This document shows positions 32,681 to 40,480 of a stretch of DNA of 47,276 nt, in pieces. Source of the stretch: an uncultured Oscillospiraceae bacterium (GTDB taxonomy: Bacteria > Bacillota > Clostridia > Oscillospirales > Oscillospiraceae). Positions within the stretch are counted from its first letter, which is position 1, and every line of letters begins with the position of its first letter. Position numbers and translations under genes: made by a program. Location: positions 1 through 47,276 of the forward strand of contig CALXFP010000003.1 in assembly GCA_944387615.1 (NCBI GenBank), read 5' to 3'. The notes beneath the pieces are model-generated. The model worked only from the letters and a program-made list of their open reading frames with translations. It ran no database searches and had not been told where the DNA came from.

Positions 32681-34681
32681 TTACAGATTTTGCACCCGCA
32701 GCGCGCGAACTGCGTTTAAAACAGCCAGGATCATAACCCCTACATCTGCGAAAACTGCCAGCCACATATTGGCAGCGCCAAATGCAACCAGAATCAGGCA
32801 GGCCAGTTTTATCGCAATGGACAGCACAATATTCTGATAGACAATTCCCAGACATTTACGTGAAATCTTGATTGCCTTGGAAATTTGCAGAGGATCGTCA
32901 TCCATCAGGACTACATCCGCAGCTTCAATCGCAGCATCAGAACCCATTGCCCCCATAGCGATACCGATATCCGCCCGCCGCAGGACAGGTGCATCATTGA
33001 TTCCATCGCCCACAAAGGCCAGTTTCTCTCGCTCGGATTTTGTTTTCAGAATTTCCTCAACCTTTTCCACCTTGTCTGCAGGAAGCAGTTCACTGTAAAC
33101 AGCATCCACTCCCAATGTAGCAGCCACCTGATCGGCCACCTTTTTCGCATCGCCGGTGAGCATAACCGTCTTGCTAACACCGGCAGCTTTCAGTTCTCGG
33201 ATAGCCTCTTTGCTGTGGGGCTTGACAATATCCGCAATCACAATATGTCCGGCATACTTGCCGTTGATGGCCATATGGATGATGGTTCCCACACTATGGC
33301 AGGAAATATATTCGATACCCAAACGGTCCATCAATTTATCATTGCCCGCCGCAATCTCAATTCCGTCCACTTTGGCAATAACGCCATTGCCGCTGATTTC
33401 CTGGATATCACTGACACGGGAACGGTCGATTTCTTTGCCGTACGCCCGCTGAAGGCTCTTACTGATGGGATGGGAGGAAGCACTTTCTGCCAGTGCCGCA
33501 TATTCTACCAACTGTTCGTCACGAATCTGGCTATGATGGATTCCATTGACCTCGAATACACCCTGCGTCAACGTTCCGGTTTTGTCAAACACCACAACTT
33601 TGGTCTGGGATAATGTTTCCAGATAGTTGGAGCCTTTGACCAGCACACCAGCCCGGCTGGCTCCGCCAATGCCTGCAAAAAAGCTGAGGGGAATGCTGAT
33701 CACCAGAGCGCACGGGCAGCTGGCCACCAGGAAGGTCAGGGCGCGATAAATCCAGGTCTCCCAATCCGGGGCCAGCCCCATTCCCAACATCTGCACCAAC
33801 GGTGGCAGAATGGCCAGCGCCAGTGCCGCATAGCACACAGCCGGAGTGTAAATACGGGCGAACCGGGAGATGAAATCCTCAGACTTGGATTTGCGGGAAG
33901 ATGCGTTCTCTACCAGATCCAGAATTTTGGATACCGTAGATTCCCCAAATTCTTTGTTGGTCTGGATTTTGAGAACGCCCGTCATGTTGATGCAGCCACT
34001 GATAACCTCGTCGCCTGCCTTGGCATCTCTCGGTAAAGATTCGCCGGTCAGTGCCGCCGTGTTCAGCGTGGAAGTTCCCTCCACAATGATGCCGTCAATT
34101 GGTACTTTCTCGCCAGGTTGGACGATAATCAAACTCCCCACGCTAACTTCGTCCGGATCTACCTTCTCCAGTTTCCCATTCCGTTCCACATTGGCGTAAT
34201 CGGGGCGAATGTCCATCAGGTCACTGATATTGCGGCGGCTTCTGCCAACTGCATAGTTCTGGAACCATTCACCTACCTGGTAGAACAACATGACAGCGAT
34301 GACTTCCAGATACTCGCCATTTTCATAGACCGCCAAAACCAGCGCGCCCAAAGTGGCAACGGCCATCAAAAAGTTTTCATCAAATACTTGCAGATTGCAG
34401 ATACCTTTAAACGCCTTTTTCAGAATATCGTAGCCAATAATCAGATAATCTATCAAATAGAGTGCCAACCGAATCCATCGCCCGGCCTCCCCCAGTTGGT
34501 TAAAGGCTTCAACACCCAAAGTTTGCAAACCTAACAGCAATACGGTTGCAATAAAAATACGCCACAGCATAACCTTCTGTTTCTTTGTCATGCCGCTGCT
34601 TTTTTTCTGTCCGATAATCAGAAGAACAACTGACAAAATTATAACAACGACCAGAAGACCGCTTTCAATTCGTTCTTGCAT
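32681..34681 (-). CDS. P1B-type heavy-metal exporting ATPase (CPC type, Zn/Cd/Pb class)
   Basis: A 666-residue P1B ATPase. The core motifs are all present: TGES (212-215), the intramembrane metal motif CPC (322-324), the phosphorylated DKTGT (366-370), HP (SSHPIS), LTGDAKK and GDGINDAPVL. The last membrane helices contain VFADVGVMILAVLN, as in the Zn/Cd/Pb-exporting class rather than the copper class. It has no N-terminal metal-binding domain; that domain is encoded as a separate gene just upstream. AAAGGAG lies seven bases before the ATG. It sits in the membrane and pumps metal out of the cell. Confidence 0.95.
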   Translation of the reverse strand: MQERIESGLLVVVIILSVVLLIIGQKKSSGMTKKQKVMLWRIFIATVLLLGLQTLGVEAFNQLGEAGRWIRLALYLIDYLIIGYDILKKAFKGICNLQVFDENFLMAVATLGALVLAVYENGEYLEVIAVMLFYQVGEWFQNYAVGRSRRNISDLMDIRPDYANVERNGKLEKVDPDEVSVGSLIIVQPGEKVPIDGIIVEGTSTLNTAALTGESLPRDAKAGDEVISGCINMTGVLKIQTNKEFGESTVSKILDLVENASSRKSKSEDFISRFARIYTPAVCYAALALAILPPLVQMLGMGLAPDWETWIYRALTFLVASCPCALVISIPLSFFAGIGGASRAGVLVKGSNYLETLSQTKVVVFDKTGTLTQGVFEVNGIHHSQIRDEQLVEYAALAESASSHPISKSLQRAYGKEIDRSRVSDIQEISGNGVIAKVDGIEIAAGNDKLMDRLGIEYISCHSVGTIIHMAINGKYAGHIVIADIVKPHSKEAIRELKAAGVSKTVMLTGDAKKVADQVAATLGVDAVYSELLPADKVEKVEEILKTKSEREKLAFVGDGINDAPVLRRADIGIAMGAMGSDAAIEAADVVLMDDDPLQISKAIKISRKCLGIVYQNIVLSIAIKLACLILVAFGAANMWLAVFADVGVMILAVLNAVRALRVQNL

Positions 34682-34730
34682 CGTAGCACTCCTTTCTACA
34701 CTTGCTCAACTGTTAAATTGTTTGTGCTAA

Positions 34731-34770
34731 GAGAAGCACCCTTTGAGCTGGCGCTCTCAGGGCGCTTCTT
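34731..34770 (-). other. Intercistronic RNA hairpin between HMA and ATPase genes
   Basis: An 11-bp stem lies in the 101-base gap. The single A/C mismatch on the plus strand becomes a G-U pair in minus-strand RNA, which favours a structure in the operon transcript. There is no T-run, so it is more likely a processing or stability element than a terminator. Confidence 0.45.
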
Positions 34771-34782
34771 CCATTTCCCTGC

Positions 34783-35001
34783 TTACAGGAAAATCTCACA
34801 GTCAGGCTCTACTTTCTTGCAAGCCTTCAGTACGCTCTCCATAACTTGTGCTGCTTCTTTCCCCTCCTCGAATTCCACGATCATCTTCTGAGTCATGAAG
34901 TTCACGGTAGCGGATGCAACACCGGCAGTCTTGCGGGCAGCTTGTTCCATCAGGTTTGCACAGTTGGCGCAATCAACCTCAATTTTATAGGTCTTCTTCA
35001 T
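34783..35001 (-). CDS. Heavy-metal-associated (HMA) domain protein
   Basis: A 72-residue single HMA domain with a ferredoxin-like fold pattern. The metal-binding CxxC is in the phrase VDCANCANLMEQAA, and a further Cys pair is near the end (KACKKVEPDCEIFL). AAGGAG precedes the start. It would bind a soft divalent or monovalent metal and pass it to the ATPase encoded next, which lacks this domain. First gene of the minus-strand metal operon. Confidence 0.93.
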   Translation of the reverse strand: MKKTYKIEVDCANCANLMEQAARKTAGVASATVNFMTQKMIVEFEEGKEAAQVMESVLKACKKVEPDCEIFL

Positions 35002-35039
35002 AAATACATTCTCCTTTCAAAATATGCACAGGTTTTAAT

Positions 35040-35078
35040 AATTAAGTACTTGTTTAATTGTTGTGGCTGTAGTATAAT
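35040..35078 (+). promoter_or_regulatory. ArsR promoter with overlapping palindrome
   Basis: TTGTTT (35050) and a perfect TATAAT (35073) are 17 bases apart, reading toward the ArsR gene. The inverted repeat AATTAA/TTAATT (35040-35059), with AAGTACTT inside it, overlaps the -35 box and lies between the two divergent operons. It is a likely ArsR operator controlling both directions. Confidence 0.6.
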
Positions 35079-35168
35079 ACCGAGGAATAAGAAAGTCAAC
35101 CAGAGTCCGAAACTCTCTTCCAAAAAGGCGAAAAGGATTGCCAAACAGGCGAACACGGAGGCGAAACT

Positions 35169-35534
35169 GTGAAAAACATGGCTCTTCCCCATCAACACAA
35201 TAACGCAGATAATCTTGGCAGCATAGAATGCACTTTACTTCAAACTGACCATTTTGAAATTGTAGCCGGTCTTTTCAAACTGCTCAGCGACACGACACGA
35301 ATCCGCATTTTCTGGCTTTTGTGCCACACGGAACAGTGCGTCATCAACATCTCTGCTTTAATGAATATGTCCAGCCCTGCCGTTTCTCATCACTTGCGAG
35401 CCCTGCGCAGTTTTGGGCTGATTGTCAGCCGCAGAGAAGGAAAAGAAGTCTATTACCGCGCATCTGATGATGTTCAAGCGCAGCTTCTGCATAAAATGGT
35501 GGAACAAGTCATGGACATTGCCTGCCCAGACTAA
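35169..35534 (+). CDS. ArsR/SmtB-family metal-sensing repressor
   Basis: A 121-residue winged-helix protein. The GTG at 35169 is preferred, with GGAGG seven bases upstream. The domain phrases are LFKLLSDTTRIRIFWLL, the recognition helix MSSPAVSHHLRALRSFGL and the wing VSRREGKEVYYRA. The N-terminus has HQH and the middle a single Cys (EQCV) instead of the ELCVCD motif of CadC or ArsR, so its metal site is not a standard one. It likely represses the divergent HMA-ATPase genes until metal binds. Confidence 0.93.
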   Translation: MKNMALPHQHNNADNLGSIECTLLQTDHFEIVAGLFKLLSDTTRIRIFWLLCHTEQCVINISALMNMSSPAVSHHLRALRSFGLIVSRREGKEVYYRASDDVQAQLLHKMVEQVMDIACPD

Positions 35535-35549
35535 AGGAGGCAAGTTTCT

Positions 35550-36467
35550 ATGAAACAGGAATATCAGAAAATTGCGGCCACGATACAGAATTATTCTGGT
35601 GAAAAGCAGATAGAAACAGTGAAGCTTTATCCTGGTATTTCGATAACCTTTCTATCCCTAACGGGAGGCGAGCCTCTTGCTTTCTCTCACGAGCCGCTGG
35701 CACATATCCTGGAGATCAATTATTGCCTGTCCGGAAGGATCGGCTGGCACATGGACAGCGGAAACCAGATTTACCTTGGCCCCGGTGATTTTTCTCTGCA
35801 TACTATGGATGTCTGCGCCCAATCATCCATTGCCATGCCCGGCGGTGCGTATCAAGGAATTCTGATTTGTGTAGATCTGGAAATATTGTCAAAACATCCG
35901 CCGGAGGCCCTTCTGGGTTCCAACGTCACCGGCGAATTTCTGTATGAAAAATTCTGCAAAGGCAACAGCTGTACGGCCCTGGCGGGAAGTGAATCGGTTC
36001 AGCAAATCTTCTCGGCCTTATATCAGGCCCCGGAAGGTATTCGTTTGGCTTATCAAAGAGTTAAAATTCTGGAATTGCTGCTGATTTTGAGTACCATAGA
36101 AGTGAGCAGAGAGAAACATCTGACCCAATACAGATCAGAACAGGTAGCACTGATCCGCAAAATTCACGACCAGCTTACCCAGGATTTGTCAAAGCGATCC
36201 TCCATTGAATATTTGGCCAAGCAATATTTGATAAACCCCACCACCTTAAAAAATATGTTCAAGTCCATTTACGGGACTTCCATCGCTGCGCATATCCGAG
36301 AGCATCGTATGGAGGCTGCCGCCAAACTGCTGATTTCCACCGACTTAAGCATTGCAGAGGTTGCTTCAAAAGTTGGATATGACAGTCAAAGCCGATTCTC
36401 TGCTGCATTTAAAAATTATTTCCATGTGCTGCCCAAAGAATATCGCAGACAGCACATGGAACTTTAG
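35550..36467 (+). CDS. AraC-family transcriptional regulator
   Basis: A 305-residue regulator with AAAGGAGG before the ATG, 15 bases after the ArsR gene and so probably in the same operon. The N-terminal part (about 1-200) resembles a cupin-like sensor (ILEINYCLSGRIGWHMDSGN). The C-terminal double helix-turn-helix (about 205-305) has SIEYLAKQYLINPTTLKNMF and IAEVASKVGYDSQSRFSAAF. Its target is unknown; being joined to a metal repressor is somewhat unusual. Confidence 0.93.
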   Translation: MKQEYQKIAATIQNYSGEKQIETVKLYPGISITFLSLTGGEPLAFSHEPLAHILEINYCLSGRIGWHMDSGNQIYLGPGDFSLHTMDVCAQSSIAMPGGAYQGILICVDLEILSKHPPEALLGSNVTGEFLYEKFCKGNSCTALAGSESVQQIFSALYQAPEGIRLAYQRVKILELLLILSTIEVSREKHLTQYRSEQVALIRKIHDQLTQDLSKRSSIEYLAKQYLINPTTLKNMFKSIYGTSIAAHIREHRMEAAAKLLISTDLSIAEVASKVGYDSQSRFSAAFKNYFHVLPKEYRRQHMEL

Positions 36468-36499
36468 CGGTCATAGGAATACTTGATTCTAACATTCAA

Positions 36500-36792
36500 A
36501 GTCAAAACCTCCGGCTAAGCCGGAGGCTTGACTAAGCCCTAGAAGGGCTTTTTACCGGCAGGCATCTAAAGATGCACTGAACAATCTTTCTTCTGCATCT
36601 ATTGCTCCGCCGCCCGTAAACGGGCACTTACGCTTCACTTTTGAGCCTGTACGAACTTGTTGGATTGCTTGTTAGTAACTCGCTTCGCTCGATACTTGAA
36701 GCTTAAGCTTTTTTACCGGGTACCTCCACTGGCAAAGCCGGTGGTTTCCAGAATCAATGATACACCACCACATCTAACATGTGGTGGTGTAA
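36500..36792. mobile_element. Hairpin-dense non-coding segment, probable non-autonomous IS200/IS605-type element
   Basis: This gap between genes carries a run of separate hairpins: CCTCCGGCT/AGCCGGAGG (36508-36526), AAGCCCT/AGGGCTT plus T-run (36534-36553), GCATCT/AGATGC (36562-36575), GCCCGT/ACGGGC (36612-36625), CCACTGGC/GCCGGTGG (36726-36744) and a perfect 12-bp ACACCACCACAT hairpin (36762-36790). TTTTTACCGG occurs near both ends. Subterminal hairpins without terminal inverted repeats fit IS200/IS605 ends. No transposase or tnpB is present. The exact ends are not resolved. Confidence 0.5.
36534..36553 (+). terminator. Terminator-like hairpin after the AraC gene
   Basis: A 7-bp stem (AAGCCCT with AGGGCTT), a 3-base loop and five T residues. 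It may end the ArsR-AraC transcript, although it lies within the hairpin-rich segment. Confidence 0.5.
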
Positions 36793-36821
36793 AACTGATT
36801 CCGCTATAACCTATAGGGAAC

Positions 36822-37403
36822 TCACTGCCGGGATTCCAGGAATTCCTCCAATCCGGCTTTCAAAAAACGATCCACTGTGCACTGTATTTTCCTCCAGTCC
36901 GTACAGTGGTTTTTCAGCATCATTCGGTTAATGGTCAAACACCCGTTGATTTGAAAGTAAAAAATTGCTTCAGCCTGTTCGAAGGTAAGTTGGCTATTGT
37001 GCATCAGGTAGGTAATAAAGCCCTCCTTACAACTGTTGGATACTTTCTCAATAATTTTGGTGGCAACCACATCATCCATGAAAAGTGTTCGGTATGCCGG
37101 ACTGCTCTGTATCTTTTCACACAGCGGATAGGTGCAGCTGCTGCGGTTCGGGCAAAGGACATGATCCAACACCCCGGTGGTATCAGAAAATGCCTCATTC
37201 AGGATGTCATCTAACACATCGTCTGTATCGTAGTAGTGCAGATAAAACGTCCCACGGTTGATCTGAGAGCGTTTGCAGATTTCCGTCACAGTGATTTTCG
37301 AAAAAGGTTTCTCTCCCATCAGCTCCAGAAGAGACTCCTTGATGGTTCTGCGGGTATACTGGGTTCTGCGGTCGGAAGGGTTGACAGCTTTTCTTGGTTC
37401 CAT
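36822..37403 (-). CDS. TetR-family transcriptional regulator
   Basis: A 193-residue regulator. The N-terminal helix-turn-helix (about 15-62) has TRRTIKESLLELMGEKPFSK, ITVTEICKRSQINRGTFYLHY. The C-terminal part is a helical ligand domain with several Cys residues (VLCPNRSSCTYPLC), which could make it redox- or metal-responsive; this is inference. It is transcribed away from the CooC-like operon, its most likely target. Confidence 0.93.
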   Translation of the reverse strand: MEPRKAVNPSDRRTQYTRRTIKESLLELMGEKPFSKITVTEICKRSQINRGTFYLHYYDTDDVLDDILNEAFSDTTGVLDHVLCPNRSSCTYPLCEKIQSSPAYRTLFMDDVVATKIIEKVSNSCKEGFITYLMHNSQLTFEQAEAIFYFQINGCLTINRMMLKNHCTDWRKIQCTVDRFLKAGLEEFLESRQ

Positions 37404-37471
37404 ATTTCTCCTATAAAATCAACACTTTACAATATTTGTTCAGAAACTATGCAGTTTTCCAATATTGTTTA

Positions 37472-37531
37472 TTGTATTCATCTCAAAAACTACTATAATG
37501 GTGTTTGCATAGAAAGTCAACACATTGTTGA
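37472..37531 (+). promoter_or_regulatory. Promoter and candidate TetR operator of the CooC-like operon
   Basis: TTGTAT (37472) and TATAAT (37494) are 16 bases apart. The palindrome TCAACA-N3-TGTTGA (37517-37531) lies just downstream of the expected transcription start, a position at which a bound TetR protein would block transcription. Confidence 0.6.
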
Positions 37532-37561
37532 GTAAAATACTGTTTGAATAGGAGGTTTCCT

Positions 37562-38326
37562 ATGGGTAAAATCATCGCAGTCGCTGGAAAAGGCGGCGTC
37601 GGCAAGACAACACTGTGCGGTCTGCTGATTCAGCATCTGTGCCGAACTGGCAGAACACCGGTACTGGCTGTAGATGCAGATGCCAACTCCAACCTGAACG
37701 AGGTTCTGGGTGTAGAAGCACCGCCAACTCTGGGAGAAATCCGAGAGGAGATCGAACGGGACGGAACCAATCACGTGGTTCCCGCCGGAATGACAAAAGC
37801 GAATTATCTGGAAATGCGTATTTCTGACGCAATTACGGAGGAGGACAACTTTGACCTGATGGTGATGGGCCGCTCTCAGGGTCAGGGCTGCTACTGCTTT
37901 GTCAACGGTCTGGTACAAACTCAGATTCAAAAGTTACAAAGCAACTACCCCTTTATTGTTGTGGACAATGAGGCTGGCATGGAACATATCAGTCGAGGGC
38001 TGCTGCCGGCTATGGACACCGCAATCTTGGTCAGCGACTGCTCCCGCCGAGGAATCCAGGCCGCAGGCAGAATTGCCCGACTAATGACGGAACTGAATTT
38101 CACTCCCAAGCAAAGCGGCTTGATCGTGAACCGTGCACCCGGTGGAAAGCTGGACGAGGGAACTCTGGAGGAGATCCACAACCAAGGCCTGAACCTGCTG
38201 GGTGTCGTACCCCAGGATGACAGCGTATATCAGTTTGACTGTGATGGAAAGCCCATTGTGGCATTGCCGGAAAACTCTCCCGTTCGGGTCGCCCTGGAGG
38301 AAATTGTCCGGAAGCTTGGACTGTAA
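37562..38326 (+). CDS. cooC: CooC-like nickel/CO dehydrogenase maturation ATPase
   Basis: The ATG at 37562 is preferred, with AGGAGG seven bases upstream; 254 residues. The deviant P-loop is GKGGVGKTT (10-18 region), followed by VDADANSNLNEVLG and the Walker B-like VVDNEAGMEHISRG. The CxC in GQGCYCFVNGLV (Cys110, Cys112) is the metal-binding signature of CooC proteins, which dimerise, bind nickel or zinc and help load the CO dehydrogenase active site. No CO dehydrogenase is in this window, so the client may be elsewhere or may be another enzyme. First gene of a three-gene operon. Confidence 0.88.
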   Translation: MGKIIAVAGKGGVGKTTLCGLLIQHLCRTGRTPVLAVDADANSNLNEVLGVEAPPTLGEIREEIERDGTNHVVPAGMTKANYLEMRISDAITEEDNFDLMVMGRSQGQGCYCFVNGLVQTQIQKLQSNYPFIVVDNEAGMEHISRGLLPAMDTAILVSDCSRRGIQAAGRIARLMTELNFTPKQSGLIVNRAPGGKLDEGTLEEIHNQGLNLLGVVPQDDSVYQFDCDGKPIVALPENSPVRVALEEIVRKLGL

Positions 38327-38337
38327 GGAGGTCCAAA

Positions 38338-38532
38338 ATGTTTAATCCACTTGGCTGCCACTCCGCCAGAAACATGATTCGCATTGAAGAACTTCCTTGC
38401 CCAAAATGCGGACAAAACATGGAACTATTTATCCGGGAGGGAATGCTTGCCGTGGAAGGGCGCTGTGACTTCTGCGGAAATATCATTGCTGCCGGAACGC
38501 CTGCAGAGGAGGTAGAACATGCGGCTGGCTAA
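38338..38532 (+). CDS. Small zinc-ribbon protein
   Basis: A 64-residue protein with AAGGAGG six bases before its ATG, 11 bases after the CooC-like gene. Two CxxC pairs (ELPCPKCGQNM and GRCDFCGNII) indicate a zinc ribbon. The family is not recognised. Its stop overlaps the start of the next gene by 14 bases, so the three genes are probably translated together. It could be a metal carrier or a partner of the CooC-like ATPase. Confidence 0.8.
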   Translation: MFNPLGCHSARNMIRIEELPCPKCGQNMELFIREGMLAVEGRCDFCGNIIAAGTPAEEVEHAAG

Positions 38533-38752
38533 TATACAAAACTTTCTCCGCAGACACGGTGTTTCCTTCCGGTACTTAGAGGAAAATGGCTGCGGCAGTA
38601 TTGAATTTTTACACCGGGGACTGAACTACTACATCTGGGAGTACCCCGCCTCAGAGCCTGGGGCCCAGAGCAATGTACGTTGTGCAGGCCGGCCGGAAGA
38701 CTTCGGTGAAAACTACGAGGATGCCATATTGGCCATTCTGCAATCATGGTAA
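38519..38752 (+). CDS. Small conserved-looking protein of unknown function
   Basis: A 77-residue acidic/aromatic protein with GAGGAGG before its ATG, overlapping the zinc-ribbon gene. The sequence (IEFLHRGLNYYIWEYP, NVRCAGRPEDFGENYED) has no recognised motif and no membrane segment. The tight overlap supports it being real. It may bind or modify the same client protein as the CooC-like ATPase. Confidence 0.75.
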   Translation: MRLANIQNFLRRHGVSFRYLEENGCGSIEFLHRGLNYYIWEYPASEPGAQSNVRCAGRPEDFGENYEDAILAILQSW

Positions 38753-38882
38753 ATCGTATTCAAATATCCCGAAAAAAGTCGGGTCAAAACAGGTTTTATC
38801 CACCTTCGCTTCGTCTCCATTTTGAGACTATTTATTAAATCTTTTCACAGAGAAACTAAAAGGATCAATTATTTACTATTCT

Positions 38883-39494
38883 ATGAGTGAAATGTTTTTG
38901 GAAATGAGAAAAGCTGCGCTGAAGCGGCTTTCTCACCGCAATCCTAGGGAAATTGCCCAGCTGTCTGGGGGCATGTACTGTCCAGACCGCAATGAAATGA
39001 AAATTACAAGCCTAGGAAAAACCTATCGACTGTCACTTCCAGAGTATTCCTGCACCCCAGAACTTGCCCCTTGGCACGATCTGGTGCTGCTTCATTATAT
39101 GGATTTGGCAGATGGAACCCCCACTTCTTCCCAGTTGTGTACCTTCAGCGCATTAAAAAGCGGCCTGATCCGAGGAACAGAATTTGATCGCTCCAGCGCT
39201 CGCATGCTTTCCCAGTTGCTGGATGGAATATCCCCGCATCAAATCCGGGAAATCTGCGCTGCAATGGGTGGAGAAGAAATTTCCAGCAACGCAGATTTTG
39301 CTGCCGTCCTTCCCTTCTTCCCAAGGCTTCCTTTGACCCTTCAGGTTTGGTTTGCTGATGAAGAGTTTCCCGTCTCCGGGAAACTGCTTTTACCACAAAG
39401 TGCCGACCACTATATTACCATTGAGGATGCCGTGACCGTGGGAGAAGTGCTACTGGATCAAATCAAAGCGCTTTCCCAGCCAGAACTGCATTAA
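38883..39494 (+). CDS. DUF3786-family protein
   Basis: A 203-residue cytoplasmic protein. The features WHDLVLLHYMDLADG, FPRLPLTLQVWFADEEFPVSGKLLL and YITIEDAVTVGEVLL match the DUF3786 family as I remember it. That family is often found near corrinoid or CO dehydrogenase/acetyl-CoA synthase genes. The start has no strong ribosome binding site (an AGGA lies 18 bases upstream). It is 130 bases from the CooC-like operon, so it may have its own promoter; the shared theme of Ni/corrinoid metabolism links them. Function unknown. Confidence 0.8.
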   Translation: MSEMFLEMRKAALKRLSHRNPREIAQLSGGMYCPDRNEMKITSLGKTYRLSLPEYSCTPELAPWHDLVLLHYMDLADGTPTSSQLCTFSALKSGLIRGTEFDRSSARMLSQLLDGISPHQIREICAAMGGEEISSNADFAAVLPFFPRLPLTLQVWFADEEFPVSGKLLLPQSADHYITIEDAVTVGEVLLDQIKALSQPELH

Positions 39495-39499
39495 AAAAT

Positions 39500-39545
39500 G
39501 AGACTGTCAAGAACTTTAGAACAGTTCCTGGACAGTCTCTTTTTG
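39500..39545. terminator. Bidirectional terminator
   Basis: The 9-bp stem GAGACTGTC/GACAGTCTC with an inner partial stem is followed by TTTTT on the plus strand and by TTTTTTA on the minus strand. It sits between the convergent DUF3786 and radical SAM genes. Confidence 0.8.
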
Positions 39546-39562
39546 TTTCAGGGAGAATCATT

Positions 39563-40480
39563 TTACTCTTTTGGCTTTCTGCGCCCGGTATTTTCCGAAC
39601 CGCGAATCTCCTCGTGATAGAAGTAATCTACGATCACCGGATGTCCGGGTTTCGCCCGACCGTATGGCAGTTCATTGTCTACAAAGGGGCAGTCATTTTC
39701 TTCCGCCAGCCGCCTGGTCCGCTCCTCTAGATCCCGAAAATAACTTCTGTCTCCCTCGGTATAAATAACGTGATACAGAGTTGCTAACTGTGGGTACTTA
39801 CTTTTTATATAATCCAAAATCTCCTGCTTGAAGGCACCCCGCAGATTCAAGTTTTCTAACCACACCAGATCGCATTGCTCCTTAACCCGATGGAAAATCG
39901 CTTCGAAGTCTGTGATACCTGGAAACACCGGAGAAATGAAACAGACTGTACGGATTCCTGCGTCGTAGACCTGCTTCATGGCGTCCAGGCGGCGTTCCAC
40001 ACTAACCGCATTGTCCATGTCCGCCTGAAACGCTTCCTCCAGAGTATTGATAGACCAGGAGACAGTAACTTTTCCCATTTCCTTGAGTAGGTCCAGATCC
40101 CGCAGTACCAGATCCGACTTTGTGCAGATTAAGAGTTCCGCACCGCTGTTTTTGAGCTGCTCCAGCAATTTTCGGGTATTGCGAAACTGCGCTTCCTGGG
40201 GCAGATACCCGTCGGTTACAGATCCAATGACCACTCGCTGCCCTTTATATTTTTGTGGATTTTTGATAATAGGCCAGTGTTTCACATCCAGAAAAGTACC
40301 CCAGGGCTCGGTATGTCCGGTAAACCGCTTCATAAACGAGGCGTAGCAGTATTTACAGCCATGGGTGCAGCCCACATAGGGATTGACGGAATATCCGCCC
40401 ACCGGTAAGGTGGATTTGGTCATGATGTTTTTGGTTTCAATATCCCGAATCAGAATATTATTTTCTGTCATTTCCGCCAT
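39563..40480 (-). CDS. Radical SAM protein, larger member of a mobile pair
   Basis: I choose the ATG at 40480 (305 residues), with GGAGG ten bases upstream; the longer frame has no support. The [4Fe-4S] motif is CTHGCKYC (Cys38, Cys42, Cys45), preceded by SVNPYVG. Later barrel motifs include VIGSVTDGYLPQEA, LLICTKSDLVLRDLDLL and TVSWSINTLEEAF, as in spore-photoproduct-lyase-like radical SAM proteins. Its start overlaps the end of the smaller radical SAM gene by 13 bases. The pairing agrees with the families NCBI names 'radical SAM mobile pair protein A and B' (from memory). Substrate unknown. Confidence 0.88.
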   Translation of the reverse strand: MAEMTENNILIRDIETKNIMTKSTLPVGGYSVNPYVGCTHGCKYCYASFMKRFTGHTEPWGTFLDVKHWPIIKNPQKYKGQRVVIGSVTDGYLPQEAQFRNTRKLLEQLKNSGAELLICTKSDLVLRDLDLLKEMGKVTVSWSINTLEEAFQADMDNAVSVERRLDAMKQVYDAGIRTVCFISPVFPGITDFEAIFHRVKEQCDLVWLENLNLRGAFKQEILDYIKSKYPQLATLYHVIYTEGDRSYFRDLEERTRRLAEENDCPFVDNELPYGRAKPGHPVIVDYFYHEEIRGSENTGRRKPKE

